A stretch of 64,000 bases of DNA from Siderastrea radians (GCA_964017195.1 OZ024895.1:27011875-27075874); one strand, 5' to 3'; positions 1 through 12,627 are shown, counted from the stretch's first letter. Notes: generated by a model not told the origin, from the letters alone. Numbers and translations: made by a program.

Positions 1-32
1 TGCCTACTTGGCGCGGAAGACAAAAGCGACTG

Positions 33-3000
33 TCAACAAAATATCAGCAACCAACCTCTTGAGCGTGTCTCTTGATGTCCTATCCATGTTTTTGGCACGG
101 CAAGATAGTAGTGGCTTCCGTTGCAAATTCCAAGAAGGTAATCTTGGGCATCTTGGTGCTCCATCGATTTTGGGAACAGTTCACAGTGCCCAGGCAAGTA
201 AATTGCCAGTGGGACACCCGCCAGCAAGCTATATGCTTCCAATTCTGGGGCTTCTCCGAAAACTTGATTCTTTCCTGTTCGTATCAAAGAAGAATGCAAA
301 TCGACGGCATCCTTGGAATCCAGCCATTGAGATTCATCGACGCCAGCAGGCAAAGACTGAAATGCAGCCTGTACCTCCGCGTTCCGCCCTCCATTTTCCA
401 TGGGACTTTTAGACCAGTCCAACAGGCTTTCTTTAATAAGGTGCTGCAAAATGGTATTATTCTTGTCGTGAATCTGCTGATCTTGAGCGTCCGCAATAGC
501 ATGACGCATTGACAAGATCTGCTGTGGAGATACTGTTTCTTCTGTCGACCTCGCTGGAATTAGGCGTCGGAAACGTCGATGTGCCAATATCGACTGCCAC
601 CTACACATGAGCTCAAATGCGCAGTCACCGTCGGGTTTCATGCTCTTCACTATAAAATCTTTCCGCATTACCCGCAAAAGGGCTTCCTCGTCGGCAGCTT
701 GTTTGGCAGCAGAATTTATGGCATTCATAAAGGACGACGAGTCTTTTATAGGTTTTTTCCTCACCTTTTAAGATAAAAACGTTTGAAAATAACGTTTAAC
801 GTAAATTATTTGGGTACCTAGATGAATACGGATTGCATTAGTCATACAAGATTACTCTGGATGATATGCCTTACCTTAACGTTTTCGGGTCCAGATTTGG
901 CTGCTTGTGTTGTACTGGCACTGGAGTGGTCACCATCCGGAGCAGAGCATGTGGGAAGGACGGGTGTATCAGTTGCAGGACTTGTAGATACTTCTCTCTT
1001 TTTGTCGAGGTCAGTCGACGCAACCTTTTCGCGTGAACCAGTCACTGGGATGACAGGTGACAACGGCAAATCGATCTCAGCAGGCGAGCCTTCATGGACT
1101 GGAGAGGAGATTGGGTTTACAGCAGCCGAGGTGAATGGGGAAGCTACTCGACTAGAGTGGTGCTCACCGCAAATATCTTGCAGAAAACCTGCATTTCCTT
1201 GTCTTAGAACAAGCCTTCCGTGCCTATCATATGTGGTCTTCACCTGATGGCCTGCCTGTGCGCTAAAGGTGTTCTCTATCCTTCTCTGAAATGTAGCGTT
1301 GATCTCATTGTTGTGTTGATGGATCTTAAGTCGCATCATAAATAAGTGGTGCGATGGCTTCATAGTGTTGAGGCAGTAATTTGAGCGTCCGATAGAGCTG
1401 TGTAGCTGCTCCTCTACCTCTGTGTTGATAAGTCCGTGTAATTCAGGCACCAGGGTCACTCGTCGTAGGAGAGATGATCTCTGAGATGAATTTCGTTCGT
1501 GAAATCGATCGAAAAGACAGTAGCGATGTATAACTCCAGTGATGGGATGTATGTCGTCGATTTGGCTTTTGCTATCGCTAGACTTCGTAAACGACGACGC
1601 CACGTCATCAAGAACCCAAGGTAAACTTTTCTTAAGCAAACCCTGCTCGGCAGCTAGGAGGTTGTCATCGTTAACAGGAAACAACATGCCATCGTGAGGC
1701 GAGAAAAAGCCAGGAAGTGTGTTGTTGACGTGCCTTGCAAGGCGATCTGGAATGTCACAGATGGATATTGAAGGCGGGAATTTTAGCGATCGTAGCAAAT
1801 CTGCATAATCGCGTGGACTTTCTCCACGGAGGACGAACTTAAGGCAATAGACAACCATGTGAGGGCAGGAACCCGATGCCCAGCCACCTGAAACAAAGCA
1901 AAGAACGAATTAACAATGAGTAGTGCTTGGGTAGTAATGGCATTGGGGTCGTTTCTGCCTTGCGATTCGAGTTCCATTCATGTGAAGAATACTCATTCTG
2001 TGTTGTTATTTCCCGGTCATTCCACCAAAGACGAGAAACTTTACATGAGTCACTTAAGTAATCCGTAAAATAGACATGGTGTGCTTAATTACGTCGACTT
2101 TAATTATATAGAAAATTATTGTGTCAATATTGTTTATACATCGGTGCATTTTTAACAATTTGTAATTAGTGTATAGTGTATCCCCAGTTGTTGTTGTTGT
2201 TGTTGTTGTTGTTGTTATTATTATTATTACATCGTTGGCGCCAGGCCATTGATGAACATTGAGTTGAATAACGTTTAGGTGTAAACCAGAGGATGCTGAC
2301 TAGAAATTCCTTACCTGAAGCTCCCCAGATTTTCGAGAAGATTTTTTTGAAGTCGTCAGGTATTCCAAGTTTTGTCCGCAGAAACAAGATACACTCGACT
2401 TTTGACATCCCTGACACGTCTTTCTTTAGGAACGGCTTGCACACGGTTTGTAGTGTCTTGACCTACGATAGCCACAACGACAATGAAATGAAAACAGAGA
2501 AAAACAGAAAAGAAAAAGAAATGAAGGAAAGATCAAAAGAAAGAAAGGAAAAGTGAGTGAGTGTGTGGGTGTGTATGAGGGAGTGAGTGAGCGAGCGAGC
2601 GAGCGAGCGAGTGAGTGAGTGAGTGAGTGAGTGAGTGAGTGAGTGAGTGAGTGAGTGAGTGAGTGAGTGAGTGAGTGAGTGAGTGAGTGAGTGAGTGAAT
2701 GAGTGAGTGAGTGAGTGACTGACTGAGTGAGTGACTGAGTGAGTGACTGAGTGAGTGAGTGAGAATGGGAGATATTTTAACTTAACTTGCCAGGAAATAA
2801 CTTATTATTAATTTCTCAGTTGAAAATTACGTCAATCGAACTTCAGCAGTGATAGTTTTATTTCCCCCAAAAAGGACTTACTTACTTACATGAAAGCCGA
2901 GCATTAAATGTTAACTTTTCACACTCATTAACAATTGATCTCCATAATATTCACTTAATAAGATTTAAAATAATATTTACAAGGCTAGAAAGTGAAAAGA

Positions 3001-6000
3001 AAAAAAAGGAATTTTTTTGGCTAATTAGGATGGCGTTACTCAGCCGTTGCGGTACCCTAGATACTCGGGAAATAGGAGAAAATGGATTCAGATGCTAGTG
3101 TATACCGAAGAAAACTCCATCATCTCCACAAGGTCTTCCTCAGAGAGTTTGTGATCCTGCTCGTGGCCTTCCTCAGGCTGATCAGGAACTGACTGTGACG
3201 AATTCTGTCCACCGCTACACTTTCTGTACTCCGTGTTGAAAACGATTGCACTGCGTCGAGAAAAACGACCAATCCAAGGCGCCCAGAAGGTATAACTAGG
3301 ATTGACACTGAAACTGCTTGAACTCTGTCCTGAAAAGCAAGAACGTAAAAAAAACCACACTTAATGGACATTTTCATGAGCTTCTCTGTACGAAAGCAAT
3401 GTCCAACATTTTACTAGCTTTTATAATACTTGCGAGCAATACCGTTGTTATGTATCATTTGTAATATTCAGCGCCCTTTTAACTGTTAACTTTTAATTTC
3501 TACACTGGATTGTGACTATCCTTTCATTTGCATTTTTGTAGTTAATTTTTAACTTTAGCCTTTTTTTTATCCATTTCTTCTGTACCTCCATGAAAATCAC
3601 GCTCACTGACGAGACCATGCTGACTGAATGTTATTATCGTAAACTCGATCCAGATACTGTTAACACTATTTCTACCTTGCTACTAATGTAGGAAGAAGAA
3701 CAGAATTGTTTCGTATGCTCAGTTGTGCTGTGTAATGAACTTTGAAATGAACATAATAAATCACCTTTAAGAAGTCCCCGTGCAATAAGGCTGAATTCCA
3801 TCTTTTCCCAAAACAAGTCCATATCAACAACGTCATTTTCTGCAGATACTACCGGCACTTTAAGATCCTCCACTGCAAAAGCATTCTCGAGTTAAGCAAG
3901 AATAATTTGCCGAATACTGAATAAATGAGCGCACATAAATGTATCTAAAGAGGCAACTTGCGAATGGTTTATTAGAGACCATGGATACCAGTAGAAAAAG
4001 GTGAGCTTGTAGAAAAAAAACTTATCACTAGAGGAAAATATGCGATTTCGCTCGATGTTGCAGCGCAGTGTAGCGGAGAAGCTTTAAGAATTTTTCCCAA
4101 ACAACACAATTATTACTTACACGCTAAAGGAAAACAACCTTTTTTGCACAAATCCCAAATCAAAATGGGTGGGTGATAGCCACATCTTAAGCAGTAGTAA
4201 TCGTAACTGTGGTCGCTGAGCGCTTCGAAATGGTAGTAGGCACTGCGGAAAATGTTGTCCGAGACATTAGAAAGTGAGGGGTACAGACTTTTCAGAGCAG
4301 CTGCTGTTCTTCCCACTGCAGTATTTTCCTGTTTAAATAGAATGTCAAATCAATCAATCAGCTAATCTGAAGTTAAACTGGTCGTACTACTAAATATGTC
4401 ACGAGTAAGTCATGCACCAATCTGTCTGCGAAGAGGCTATTAACTGCCAGCCAAACAAATAAGATATACACTACTCAAGAAGGCCTAATGGAAAACAATT
4501 TTACTTCTTCCACAGCTTATGCAACTGACCCTCTGGACCAGTTTGTAAATGTCATGGGCACTACGGTTTCTGCCGACACTATACTAAGAAACTTTTTAAG
4601 AGGGCTATCAAAAATAATAAGACGGAACTATTAATACAAATTAAAACACACACCTTCATCAGTGCCCTTAAAAATTGCAAAACGGTGAATGAAAACAAAT
4701 GGAAATCGTCAAAGTTGTGTATGCCATCGTTGAACTCCTGGTATCTGTAGGCCATTCCACAAGATGTGCACTCTTTGTAAAAAATGGCGATATCTAGGTA
4801 TAATTGCGATATAAACAGTTAAACAGGGCGGCTTCAGTTTTGACATACTAAAAACTTAACGTCCTGGACTGAATATTTTGTACCGTTTCCTCAACTGGCT
4901 GCGTTTTTGTCAATGGCATGTTTCGATGACCATGTTAGCAATACCGCCCACGGTATGATGCCTCGGATGGGCTTCGTGAAGACGTATTTTTTTTATAATA
5001 AGCCTAATAAAATTTGCATAAAATACAACGAGTTGCAACATTTCTTCTGCGACTTAAGAAAAGTCGCTCTGAGAGTCTGGGAAATGGGAAATTGTGCAAA
5101 AAAACGTAGTTACTTTAAAAGAAAGGACTCAATATCTGTTTGACTTGTCTATTAGTTTGAGTGTGGATAAGCATTTGAGACTGATTATATATAATACTTG
5201 AAACAAGCACCTGTTAAAACCTTTGTCAACCCAATGATCCGTGCTCTGTTGGAAATCAGACGAGGATCACTAAGAGCGGAATGGCATAGATGGCACACTT
5301 CTTCCGATGGAATCAAAGATCTCGGGAAAAATCGATCACCATCTAATGACCAAAGGGGAAGGACAGTCGGAAGCCTTTTTGTAGTGTGCAGGTAGCGCAC
5401 CATTTCTTCTAAAACGGCGCCATTTGGAGGATAAACGGACTTGGACAAGAGGGAGGGATCCTCATCGAAATCATCTCCACTTTCGTCCTCCTGGACAAGA
5501 CCATCATCACTGTCTTCCTCCTCGTTTACGTCAGATAACAAGGACGGTTCGCACTGGTAAATGTACCATTTGGTAACACCTTTGTGCACGCAGTTTACTT
5601 TTGAGCGGCAACAGGCACACATCCATCGGCTGTGAAGGGTGTCAAAACCGACAATTACCCGACCAAAGCGCGACCAATAGTGGACAGCACCAACATACAC
5701 GGAGAAGTACCGGAAACGTCGGGAAGTGGCTTGAAACTGGTCGTTAGGAAAATCCACAATTAGTGGATGTCCACCCTCGTCTGCCTTGTCCTTTAGAGAG
5801 AGGCATGCCTGCCTTCTACTCTCCTTAAACCAGGACAACTTTTGGCCCACAAGATCATTGAGTGACTGCTCAGAGAGAGACTCTGGTAATATGTATGGGT
5901 GTGCGTATTGAACGCTCTGCAAATGAACACATTCAAATGCAGGATGACCGCTCTGTTTGGCAACTCTTGCTGCTTCTCTACAATCATCAAGCTCGCATGC

Positions 6001-7334
6001 GCTTATTCCTGCGGTGCTAGGTGCTCCATGAGTGCTGTGCTGGCAGTGTACTGGGCGCAAAACGCCACTGAAATTGCGCCGCACCATAAATATTCCTTTC
6101 TTGATATCGACACAGACGCCGTTTAAATATTTGCTGGCTGTTACTGCCCCTTCCCTCTTTTTCTTGTGCACCTCCTTGATATGTCTTTGAAGGGAGCCAG
6201 AATTGGCGTAAACCTTCAAACATTGGGGACACACCTGTGCCACCTTTTTCTCTGAGACAGTACAGGTATCTTGGACGCTTTTGTTTAGTGAACCCCTCAG
6301 GACTTTACAGGTCTTCTTACTGGATGCCACCGAACTGTTTTCGTGTTTTTTAAGGTGAGCAACGAACTCACTGTTTCGCTCAAACAGCTGGGGGCAAAGA
6401 CAGCAATGCCAATGACTTCGCGTTGTAAAAGTTTTTTGGACTTTCCCAGCCGTTGTGGAACATTCCAAATGGCACCTCATCATGATTTTACCTATCAAAC
6501 ACAAGGGTGTTGAATTTAGAAGGGACAAAGCAAATAAATTGCAGAGTGCCAATGATTCCATTAGCAAGGTATTGTTTTTTTTTTTTGCACAGTGACGGAA
6601 TGCTCGCCACGGCTGATCAGAACAATTATAGTAACCATTTGCTTAGCCTTTTTAAAACCTCCCAACAACTAAGTCAGTTTCAAAATCCGTGCCAAATGTA
6701 CTATTTACTGCTTGTGAGCGAAAAATTGAAGGAACATTTTATAACCTCCAAGAACGTGTCATCGTACTCAGATTTAAAGGTGCAAAACAAATATGAGCGG
6801 ATTCCTTCCGCCAAAATTGAAAACTGTTTGCAAATACCGCTTCCTTGCGATTAGGGAGAAACATTGTGCATGCGGGAATACCGGACAAAACCCAACCAGG
6901 GAATACGCCCTTATGGAGAGGGGATTAGGTGGTTTCAATAATGGCGGTAGGATTTAACTTAGGATTTTGATAAAGATGATATTTCAGTTACTAATGAACA
7001 GGTAATGTCATTCAGTGAAATAAGCCAGATGATTTTTTCTAATGCTAAGACAGAGTGTGATTCAACGAAATCCGATGTAAATGTTTGAATTTAAAGGGAG
7101 TAAGCTATATGGACTTGTCATTTGTGTCTTACCATCATGAGAGACTCTGTGGTTCCAGTGCTTTTTTTTGAAATGGCCTTTTAGGATGCATGCTTTTGTA
7201 CCTTTCTTCAGTGATTTAGAACAAAGGTGACAATGATACAGAGTGCCACCACAGGGACAGCTTGGCTCAGCACATCTTGGAAATGCATCCTGGCACTCGG
7301 AATCTCCAGGAACAATCGACAATTGCACTCCGTC
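33..7334 (-). CDS. KDZ-type transposase-like gene with C-terminal OTU protease domain (5'-partial, nine exons)
   Basis: Nine exons join in phase without a stop, in transcript order: 7133-7334, 5211-6491, 4654-4793, 4121-4328, 3765-3872, 3106-3329, 2315-2462, 875-1887, 33-764 (about 1351 residues plus stop). All visible borders are AG/GT. The first visible exon starts at an acceptor, so an upstream exon is missing. Seen: C2H2-like fingers in 7133-7334 and 5211-6491 (CCLCPQLFERNSEFVAHLKKH); a CACC...CVH cluster near 5600 like the CxC4 cluster of KDZ transposases; CGMAYRYQEFNDGIHNFD; possible catalytic acidic residues in ILIWDLCKKG (exon 4121-4328), ICDIPDRLARH and TEVEEQLH (exon 875-1887); then OTU-like DGDCAF (Cys near 621-623) and GSHYYLAVP. 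Vertebrate HMGXB3 is, to my knowledge, a relative. Family assignment is by recalled motifs. It may be a live transposase or a domesticated copy; the element's ends were not found. Confidence 0.75.
1859..2314. repeat. Short (GTT)n/(ATT)n tract in an intron of the KDZ-like gene
   Basis: About 13 TTG/TTA triplets lie at 2190-2227 in the intron between exons 875-1887 and 2315-2462. The rest of this intron shows no coding or repeat signal that I recognise. Confidence 0.7.
2547..2764. repeat. (GAGT)n microsatellite with GAGC and GACT variants
   Basis: More than 45 nearly uninterrupted tetramers GAGT, with GAGC variants at the left and GACT variants at the right. The tract sits in an intron of the KDZ-like gene, just upstream of exon 2315-2462 in transcript terms. 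Confidence 0.95.
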
Positions 7335-7390
7335 CTAAATAGAAAAAGTGCATTACATCTCTTATTATCTATAAGATACAATTCCTTCAC

Positions 7391-7451
7391 TCCTTCATTC
7401 CTTTCCCCCTTCGTTCTTTCTTTCTTTCTTCCTTCTTTTTTTTTTATTTTT

Positions 7452-7495
<44 letters not shown>

Positions 7496-7590
7496 TATTC
7501 CTTCCTTTCTTCCTTCCTTCCTTTCTTTCTTTCTTTCTTTCTTTCCTTCTTTCTTCCTTCCTTCCTTCCTTTCTTCCTTCCTTTCTTTAG
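7391..7590. repeat. (CTTT)n/(CCTT)n pyrimidine microsatellite
   Basis: A pure pyrimidine stretch of TTTC and TTCC repeats, interrupted only by a short T-rich ATT piece. It lies upstream of the first visible exon of the KDZ-like gene. The Ser/Phe-rich and Lys/Arg/Glu-rich reading frames here are low-complexity shadows. Confidence 0.95.
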
Positions 7591-7810
7591 ACGTCCGCGA
7601 CATCCGTGATATCCTTAAATGGGATACTCTTGAACTAAGACGTTTTAGACACAAGGACTTCATGATGTATAACATACAAGCTAATAAAGCGCCTGTTAGT
7701 TTACGGAATCACTTAAAAAAAATTCAGGTTATAATCTTCTTAGTAATATAATTCTCAGCTTGCTCTTGATACGCCGCGAAATGAATACCTAAAACGAACT
7801 TTCATCTACT

Positions 7811-8402
7811 CTGGCCCCCGGCGGGGGTGGGGGGGGGGGGCACTGAACAAAGTGTTATACGGGGAGGCTCCGTCCAGAGGTCCAACCCCTTACCCTTTTA
7901 TATACCATTTTTGACAGAAAAGGTACCCCTTTCGTATACCTTCCATTAAAAAATGGTACCCCGGGCGGGGGGGTGGGGGGGGGGGCACTGAACAAAGTTT
8001 TATACGGGGAGGCACCGCCCAGAGGTGCAACCCCTTACCCGTTTATATACCATTTTTGACAGAAAAGGTACCCCTTTCGTATACCTTCCATTGAAAAATG
8101 GTACCCCTTTCACATACCTACTTAAGAACACTGCATCCCTTTCCTAAACCATTGGAACGAAGTATTCTTGTCATTTTCTTGTAGCATTTAATAAATTGAA
8201 ATGATACAGTCATAAGGTGCCTTTGCTCGAAATATTTTAATTAAAGGCCCTTTTAAATACCTAAATGACAGATTTCCCTACCCTTTCATATACTCCAGCT
8301 CGTGAAATCCCTACCCTTTTATGTACCTGAAGCCTGAAAAAGGTACCCCTTTCGGGCGAAGCCTCCACGTATAGGCCATTATAGGGAGTACCCCCCCCCC
8401 TG
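7811..8402. repeat. Dispersed TACCCCTTT-rich repeat with a 145-bp internal duplication
   Basis: Two 145-bp units start with CACTGAACAAAG at 7841 and 7986. Each contains GGTACCCCTTTCGTATACC and is preceded by a poly-G run. The block ends at AGGGAGTACCCCC near 8385-8400. Related TACC-rich blocks occur at about 29345-29935, 36862-37095 and 55108-55245, so this is a dispersed family. Confidence 0.75.
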
Positions 8403-8408
8403 GGCTCT

Positions 8409-8507
8409 GGCGCAAAAATTTGGAACAACTTACCCTGCGAGGTAAAGCAATGTAAAAGCCTGGGGACTTTCAAAAGACAGCTTTCATCTGTTAGGCCCTA
8501 GCCAGCC

Positions 8508-8538
<31 letters not shown>

Positions 8539-8545
8539 TTCTCTA
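8409..8545 (+). mobile_element. 3' end of a non-LTR retrotransposon (LINE) with (TTTA)n tail
   Basis: The + frame near 8411-8497 reads AKIWNNLPCEVKQCKSLG followed by TFKRQL and a stop. This is the usual C-terminus of CR1/L2-like reverse transcriptases (a W-N-x-L-P motif, then a basic F-K stretch). A (TTTA)n tail at about 8508-8540 follows, as expected for a LINE 3' end. It is heavily 5'-truncated. Confidence 0.6.
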
Positions 8546-9529
8546 CCTATTATTTGTTAATTGTGTTCGGCTCGGCTTTCACCTTTGTTACTGATGGAAT
8601 TCTGAGGATAAATGAAGTTGTCACTCTTTCTTTCTTTCCTCTTCTTCCCGTTAATGTCGTTATTTATTACAGTGTCATTAATATTTCTTACTGGCTTTCA
8701 TTCTTTCGGCTTCCCGTTCAGTTATTTTATCTATTTCCAAAATATCGCGTCCACTAGGATACCACCCACGCAACACTGATGAGCTCCCGTTCTTAATATG
8801 TTTCGAATTATTCGCTTCTCCAAGCATAAGATAAGATAGAACCAATACACAAAACACATAGGAAAAACATCTGAAACATGTTTTTTTATTTCTGGAATAA
8901 TGTTATATTAAATTTCTGATGTCGTGACACATGATGACAACAGAGCTAATTAGTTTATCTGACCTTAAGAATAACCTTCACTTATCCCCTTGTTCGAAAA
9001 ATGTATGTACAGATGTTATTCAAGATCAAGGGGAGTTCTCGTCGAAATGGAGAAAGTTTATTAAATGTTGCCGAAATATCCAAACTAACACTTGTTATTT
9101 ACAAGGTGCTGTCAAGTATAGGGGCATAGGTATTCTTGAAATGGTGTTTTTTTTACATTGGGCAAACGTTGGCTTATCTTTCGCGTGAGGTTTACACAAT
9201 AAACAGGCTTGAATTTATCAGAGCTACATTGTTAAAACAGGACAAATATACTTACCGCCATCCCCCGGCTCTTTGTTTAAAACAAGAGGAAATCTTTCCT
9301 TTTCCAAATCGTAGCTAACCTGTCGCAACTAACAAGGATAAAATGTTTGCTTCTAGCGGACTATCAAAGATAGAGCCCACTCTCACGTGAAACGAGGTAC
9401 GTCCAAATTTTTTAGCAGTGTTCGGGCATCCGGCTTTAAATACTTTCAATTAACACAAGATTTGTTATTCTTTATTTGTGAAAACATTAATAGGCATGCA
9501 AGTGTTAGTGCCCAGTCCTTTAGTACATC
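8546..9529. other. No recognisable gene or element
   Basis: AT-rich sequence with only short open frames. I found no domain, clear terminal repeat or tandem array. Confidence 0.5.
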
Positions 9530-9602
9530 TCACGGTGGTTAGTGGTTCATCCCACGGTGGTTCATCCCACGGTGGTTCATCCTACGGTGGTTCACGCTGT
9601 GG
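9527..9602. repeat. Short 15-bp tandem repeat (CACGGTGGTTCATCC)
   Basis: Four to five copies of a 15-bp unit, CACGGTGGTTCATCC with small variants, lie head to tail. Confidence 0.85.
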
Positions 9603-10096
9603 TGGGTAAACGTTGCAACTTTATATGAGGGCAGGAGGGAGTGATGAACTTAGGCCTGGGCACTAGTGCAGGCATTGGCGAACGAAAATCCGAGGTGTCT
9701 GGCCATCGTGACGTCACATATAAGCCGGCCCAGGGAATTCAAAGGAAAGTAAACAAAGGGCTCCCTCGCAAATGTTTAATGTCCAGTTTCTCAAAAAGAA
9801 CAGATCAAAACAATGAAAGAACGAAAGGTATGCTGCATGCTATAACATAAAAAGTATTCTTAATGCAATTTGGTCCTCAAAACAAAATAACAAATTGGCG
9901 ATGAGACTCAAAAGATTTCACGGACGCTTTGGTTGATCGATTGAAATCGTGATCAAGATCACCTTTCAGAAGCTGTATCTCACAAACCCTAAGATGTGTC
10001 GCTTGGAGACAAAAACATAACTTTTATATGTATAAACTGTGTCCAATTTTGGGAAAATAAAATTGCGTAACAATTTCATTAAAATGATCAGTGGCT

Positions 10097-11503
10097 TTAA
10101 GGTTACCGTGTACGATAAAAATGGGAAATTTACGATTTTTATTTTTTCCATAAAAATAAACGTTTCCTTGGAATCTTTTAATTCCGAAAAAGAAATCTGA
10201 AAAAAAAGTAATCTAATATTCGCCGAGAAAATGGGATGACCGTTTTCCACCGGAAGTGAAAGTTTATTTTTGATTGACAGCTAATTGATGCGAGTGCAGC
10301 CATCCAGAACGAGTTTCGCGGGAAAGATTGTTTGCCTCCGTATTTATCGCTTCCCGAAGCGTTCTATGTCCGTTTATGTTATATTTTTGTCGTTAGAGCC
10401 CGGTTTTCTAAGTTATTACTTTGCTATGGAAACCCACAGGCCGCGGAAATGTCCATGGGCTAACTCCAAAAAGCGAAAAAAGAGGAAAACTCAGAAGACA
10501 AGAAAAGGATGACAGAGGAAACACGTTGTAGCCTCGCTGCATCAGACAAAGGTTCATATCATCGGGAATGGCCGTCAGAACCTTCCAATCACGAGGAAAG
10601 TATCGGAGCGAACAGGCAAAATACCCTTAGAACGGAAGAAAGAGGGTTATTGAATGTTTGGATTGATTTTAATCGCAATAGTGACAGTGAATCGCCAAAC
10701 GATTGTGATGAAAACTACAGTTAATATCATCAGTTAAACGACGTCCCACACTGAAAGAAATTCGACAAAGCGGTAAACGGTTGAATGTTAGGAACACTAG
10801 GATTTGCGTGGAGAGAATATTGCGCGAAATTTCCACGGGAGGTGACCGGAAGATAAAATAGCACCCACTGATTGGTCTACTGTCGGCAAAGGTGTGTACT
10901 TATAAATGGAATATCTCGCGAAAAAGTCGATTTCTTTTTTGCAAGATTCTGCATTTATTAGTATATGATTTTTATATTTTATATGTTTTTTTTTTTTTAC
11001 ATTTATGTAATTTTTCTTTTCACTGGTAAAGTTTTTCACCAAAAATTTATTTACTAGTACTAGTAAAGTTTTTTAAAAAGCTTGCAAGTATCTGATGACC
11101 CTCTTCAACAAGAACGTTATTATATTTTTTCGTTAAGAACCATTTCTGTGCCGTTACTCCGTATGTTTTGCTTGCGATTTAGAAAATGTTCGAAAGCTTT
11201 TGAACGCGGCTGAATAAAGGAAAACCCCAACACGATTTTTTAGCCCTTATGTTCACCAAGCAAAAAAAATTGCAAAATTTAAAATTCCCTTTGAGCTGGA
11301 GCTTTCAAAAGGCGATCTAGACCTTCATATTCAGACTTCGCGGAAAACTTAAAAATTCGTTTTCGTGAAAAGTTAGTGGTATATTCAAATAGCCAGTTTT
11401 ATAAGCTTTAATTTGATATAGGGTTTGGGGTATCTGCGGCGAAACTGAGAAGCCCTACATACGTAAGACTGAAGACACCTCTGAAGGTACTCGGTAACCT
11501 TAA
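10097..11503. mobile_element. Candidate TTAA-flanked non-autonomous DNA element
   Basis: TTAA at 10097-10100 is followed by GGTTACCGTGTAC. At the other end GTACTCGGTAACC (inverted, one mismatch) is followed by TTAA at 11500-11503. The interior (about 1.4 kb) holds only short open frames with no known domain. TTAA is the target of Kolobok and piggyBac elements. The inverted repeat is only about 13 bp, so this could be chance. Confidence 0.45.
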
Positions 11504-11992
11504 ACATCATTAAAATGTGGAGAAGAATACTCCAATACAAAGAAACGTTTACTGTGAATTCATGTGCTTGGTTCGAAGTGAATAATGGGTCACAGTAATT
11601 CCTTACTTTGCTAAACTATTGTAAAAAACTACAAAGACGACAACATTTGCTCGAGGCGAGGCAAAACAGCTGGCGCGCCGGCTTTCCGGCCAAATTTGTG
11701 CTGATGACTGAATAATTATAAAAAAAACCACAGTCTATCAAAAACGCCAACTTCCTCAGGTTACTGATGTTAAGGGTTAACAAGGCTCTCTCTTTACTAG
11801 AATGGTCCTCAGTTTGACTGTTTTAAAATTAATTAATCTTTGAAAATCAAGTGACAGGCCCAATTCAATTTGAAATTATAAATATATGAAATTCATATAT
11901 TTGAACTGCGGAATGAAGAAATAAATGTAAAGAAGATCCTCGCAGTTATTAACGCAACTTATGCAGTTGCGAAAAGAAAGCCTGAAAAATCA

Positions 11993-12063
11993 GGCTTGCC
12001 GGGATTCGAACTCTGACCTCTGCGATACCGGTGCAGCGCTCTAACCAACTGAGCTAACAAGCC
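11993..12063 (-). repeat. tRNA-like head of the compound element, copy 1
   Basis: Reading on -: GGCTTGT acceptor, TAGCTCAGTTGG D-arm, anticodon-like loop CCGGTAT (GGT, Thr) and GTTCGAATCC T-loop, closing with CAAGCC. Position 33 is C instead of U and the T-stem pairs poorly, so this is a tRNA-derived repeat rather than a working tRNA gene. Confidence 0.75.
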
Positions 12064-12237
12064 AACTGGGAGCTGGTCACTAAATTGGTTCGTAATATAC
12101 CCGGGAAAGATGAAGATGAAATTATAAATATATGAAATTCATATATTTGAACTGCGGAATGAAGAAATAAATGTAAAGAAGATCCTCGCAGTTATTAACG
12201 CAACTTATGCAGTTGCGAAAAGAAAGCCTGAAAAATT

Positions 12238-12298
12238 CAGTTGGTTAGAGCGCTGCACCGGTATCGCAGAGGTCAGAGTTCGAATCCCGGCAAGCCTG
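12238..12298 (+). repeat. tRNA-like head, 5'-truncated copy
   Basis: Identical to the tRNA-like head from the D-arm (CAGTTGGTTAGAGC) onward but lacks about 12 nt of the acceptor and D-stem. It lies at the centre of the inverted structure. Confidence 0.7.
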
Positions 12299-12471
12299 AT
12301 TTTTCAGGCTTTCTTTTCGCAACTGCATAAGTTGCGTTAATAACTGCGAGGATCTTCTTTACATTTATTTCTTCATTCCGCAGTTCAAATATATGAATTT
12401 CATATATTTATAATTTCATCTTCATCTTTCCCGGGTATATTACGAACCAATTTAGTGACCAGCTCCCAGTT

Positions 12472-12542
12472 GGCTTGTTAGCTCAGTTGGTTAGAGCGCT
12501 GCACCGGTATCGCAGAGGTCAGAGTTCGAATCCCGGCAAGCC
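12472..12542 (+). repeat. tRNA-like head of the compound element, full copy on +
   Basis: The exact reverse complement of the copy at 11993-12063: box-A-like TAGCTCAGTTGG and box-B-like GGTTCGAATCC-type sequence (here GAGTTCGAATCC). These are potential RNA polymerase III promoter elements. Confidence 0.75.
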
Positions 12543-12627
12543 TGATTTTTCAGGCTTTCTTTTCGCAACTGCATAAGTTGCGTTAATAACTGCGAGGATC
12601 TTCTTTACATTTATTCCAATTCAATTT

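Larger units (their letters stand above)
11860..12627. mobile_element. Inverted compound tRNA-like element with 12-bp target-site duplication
   Basis: The 12-mer CCAATTCAATTT occurs at 11860-11871 and again at 12616-12627, bracketing a 744-bp insert. The insert has two units on the - strand (11872-12236) followed by two on the + strand (12237-12615), head to head. Each unit has a tRNA-like head, a CAGGCTTTCTTTTCGCAACT-type linker and an AT-rich tail with ATATATGAATTTCATATAT. The copies differ by very few bases. The 12-bp direct repeat argues for a single insertion of the whole compound structure, as in retroposition. Confidence 0.75.

Noticed and set aside
72..512. Plus-strand open frame of 146 codons at the left edge
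   Set aside because: It lies opposite the OTU exon (33-764, -), which has domain motifs and fits the splice phases. The plus frame shows no domain.
7208..7751. Long frames on both strands (Lys/Arg/Glu-rich and Phe/Ser-rich)
   Set aside because: They are translations of the CTTT/CCTT microsatellite and overlap the true exon 7133-7334.
11993..12542. Functional tRNA-Thr genes
   Set aside because: C instead of U at position 33, a weak T-stem and presence in a multicopy inverted element argue for tRNA-derived repeats.
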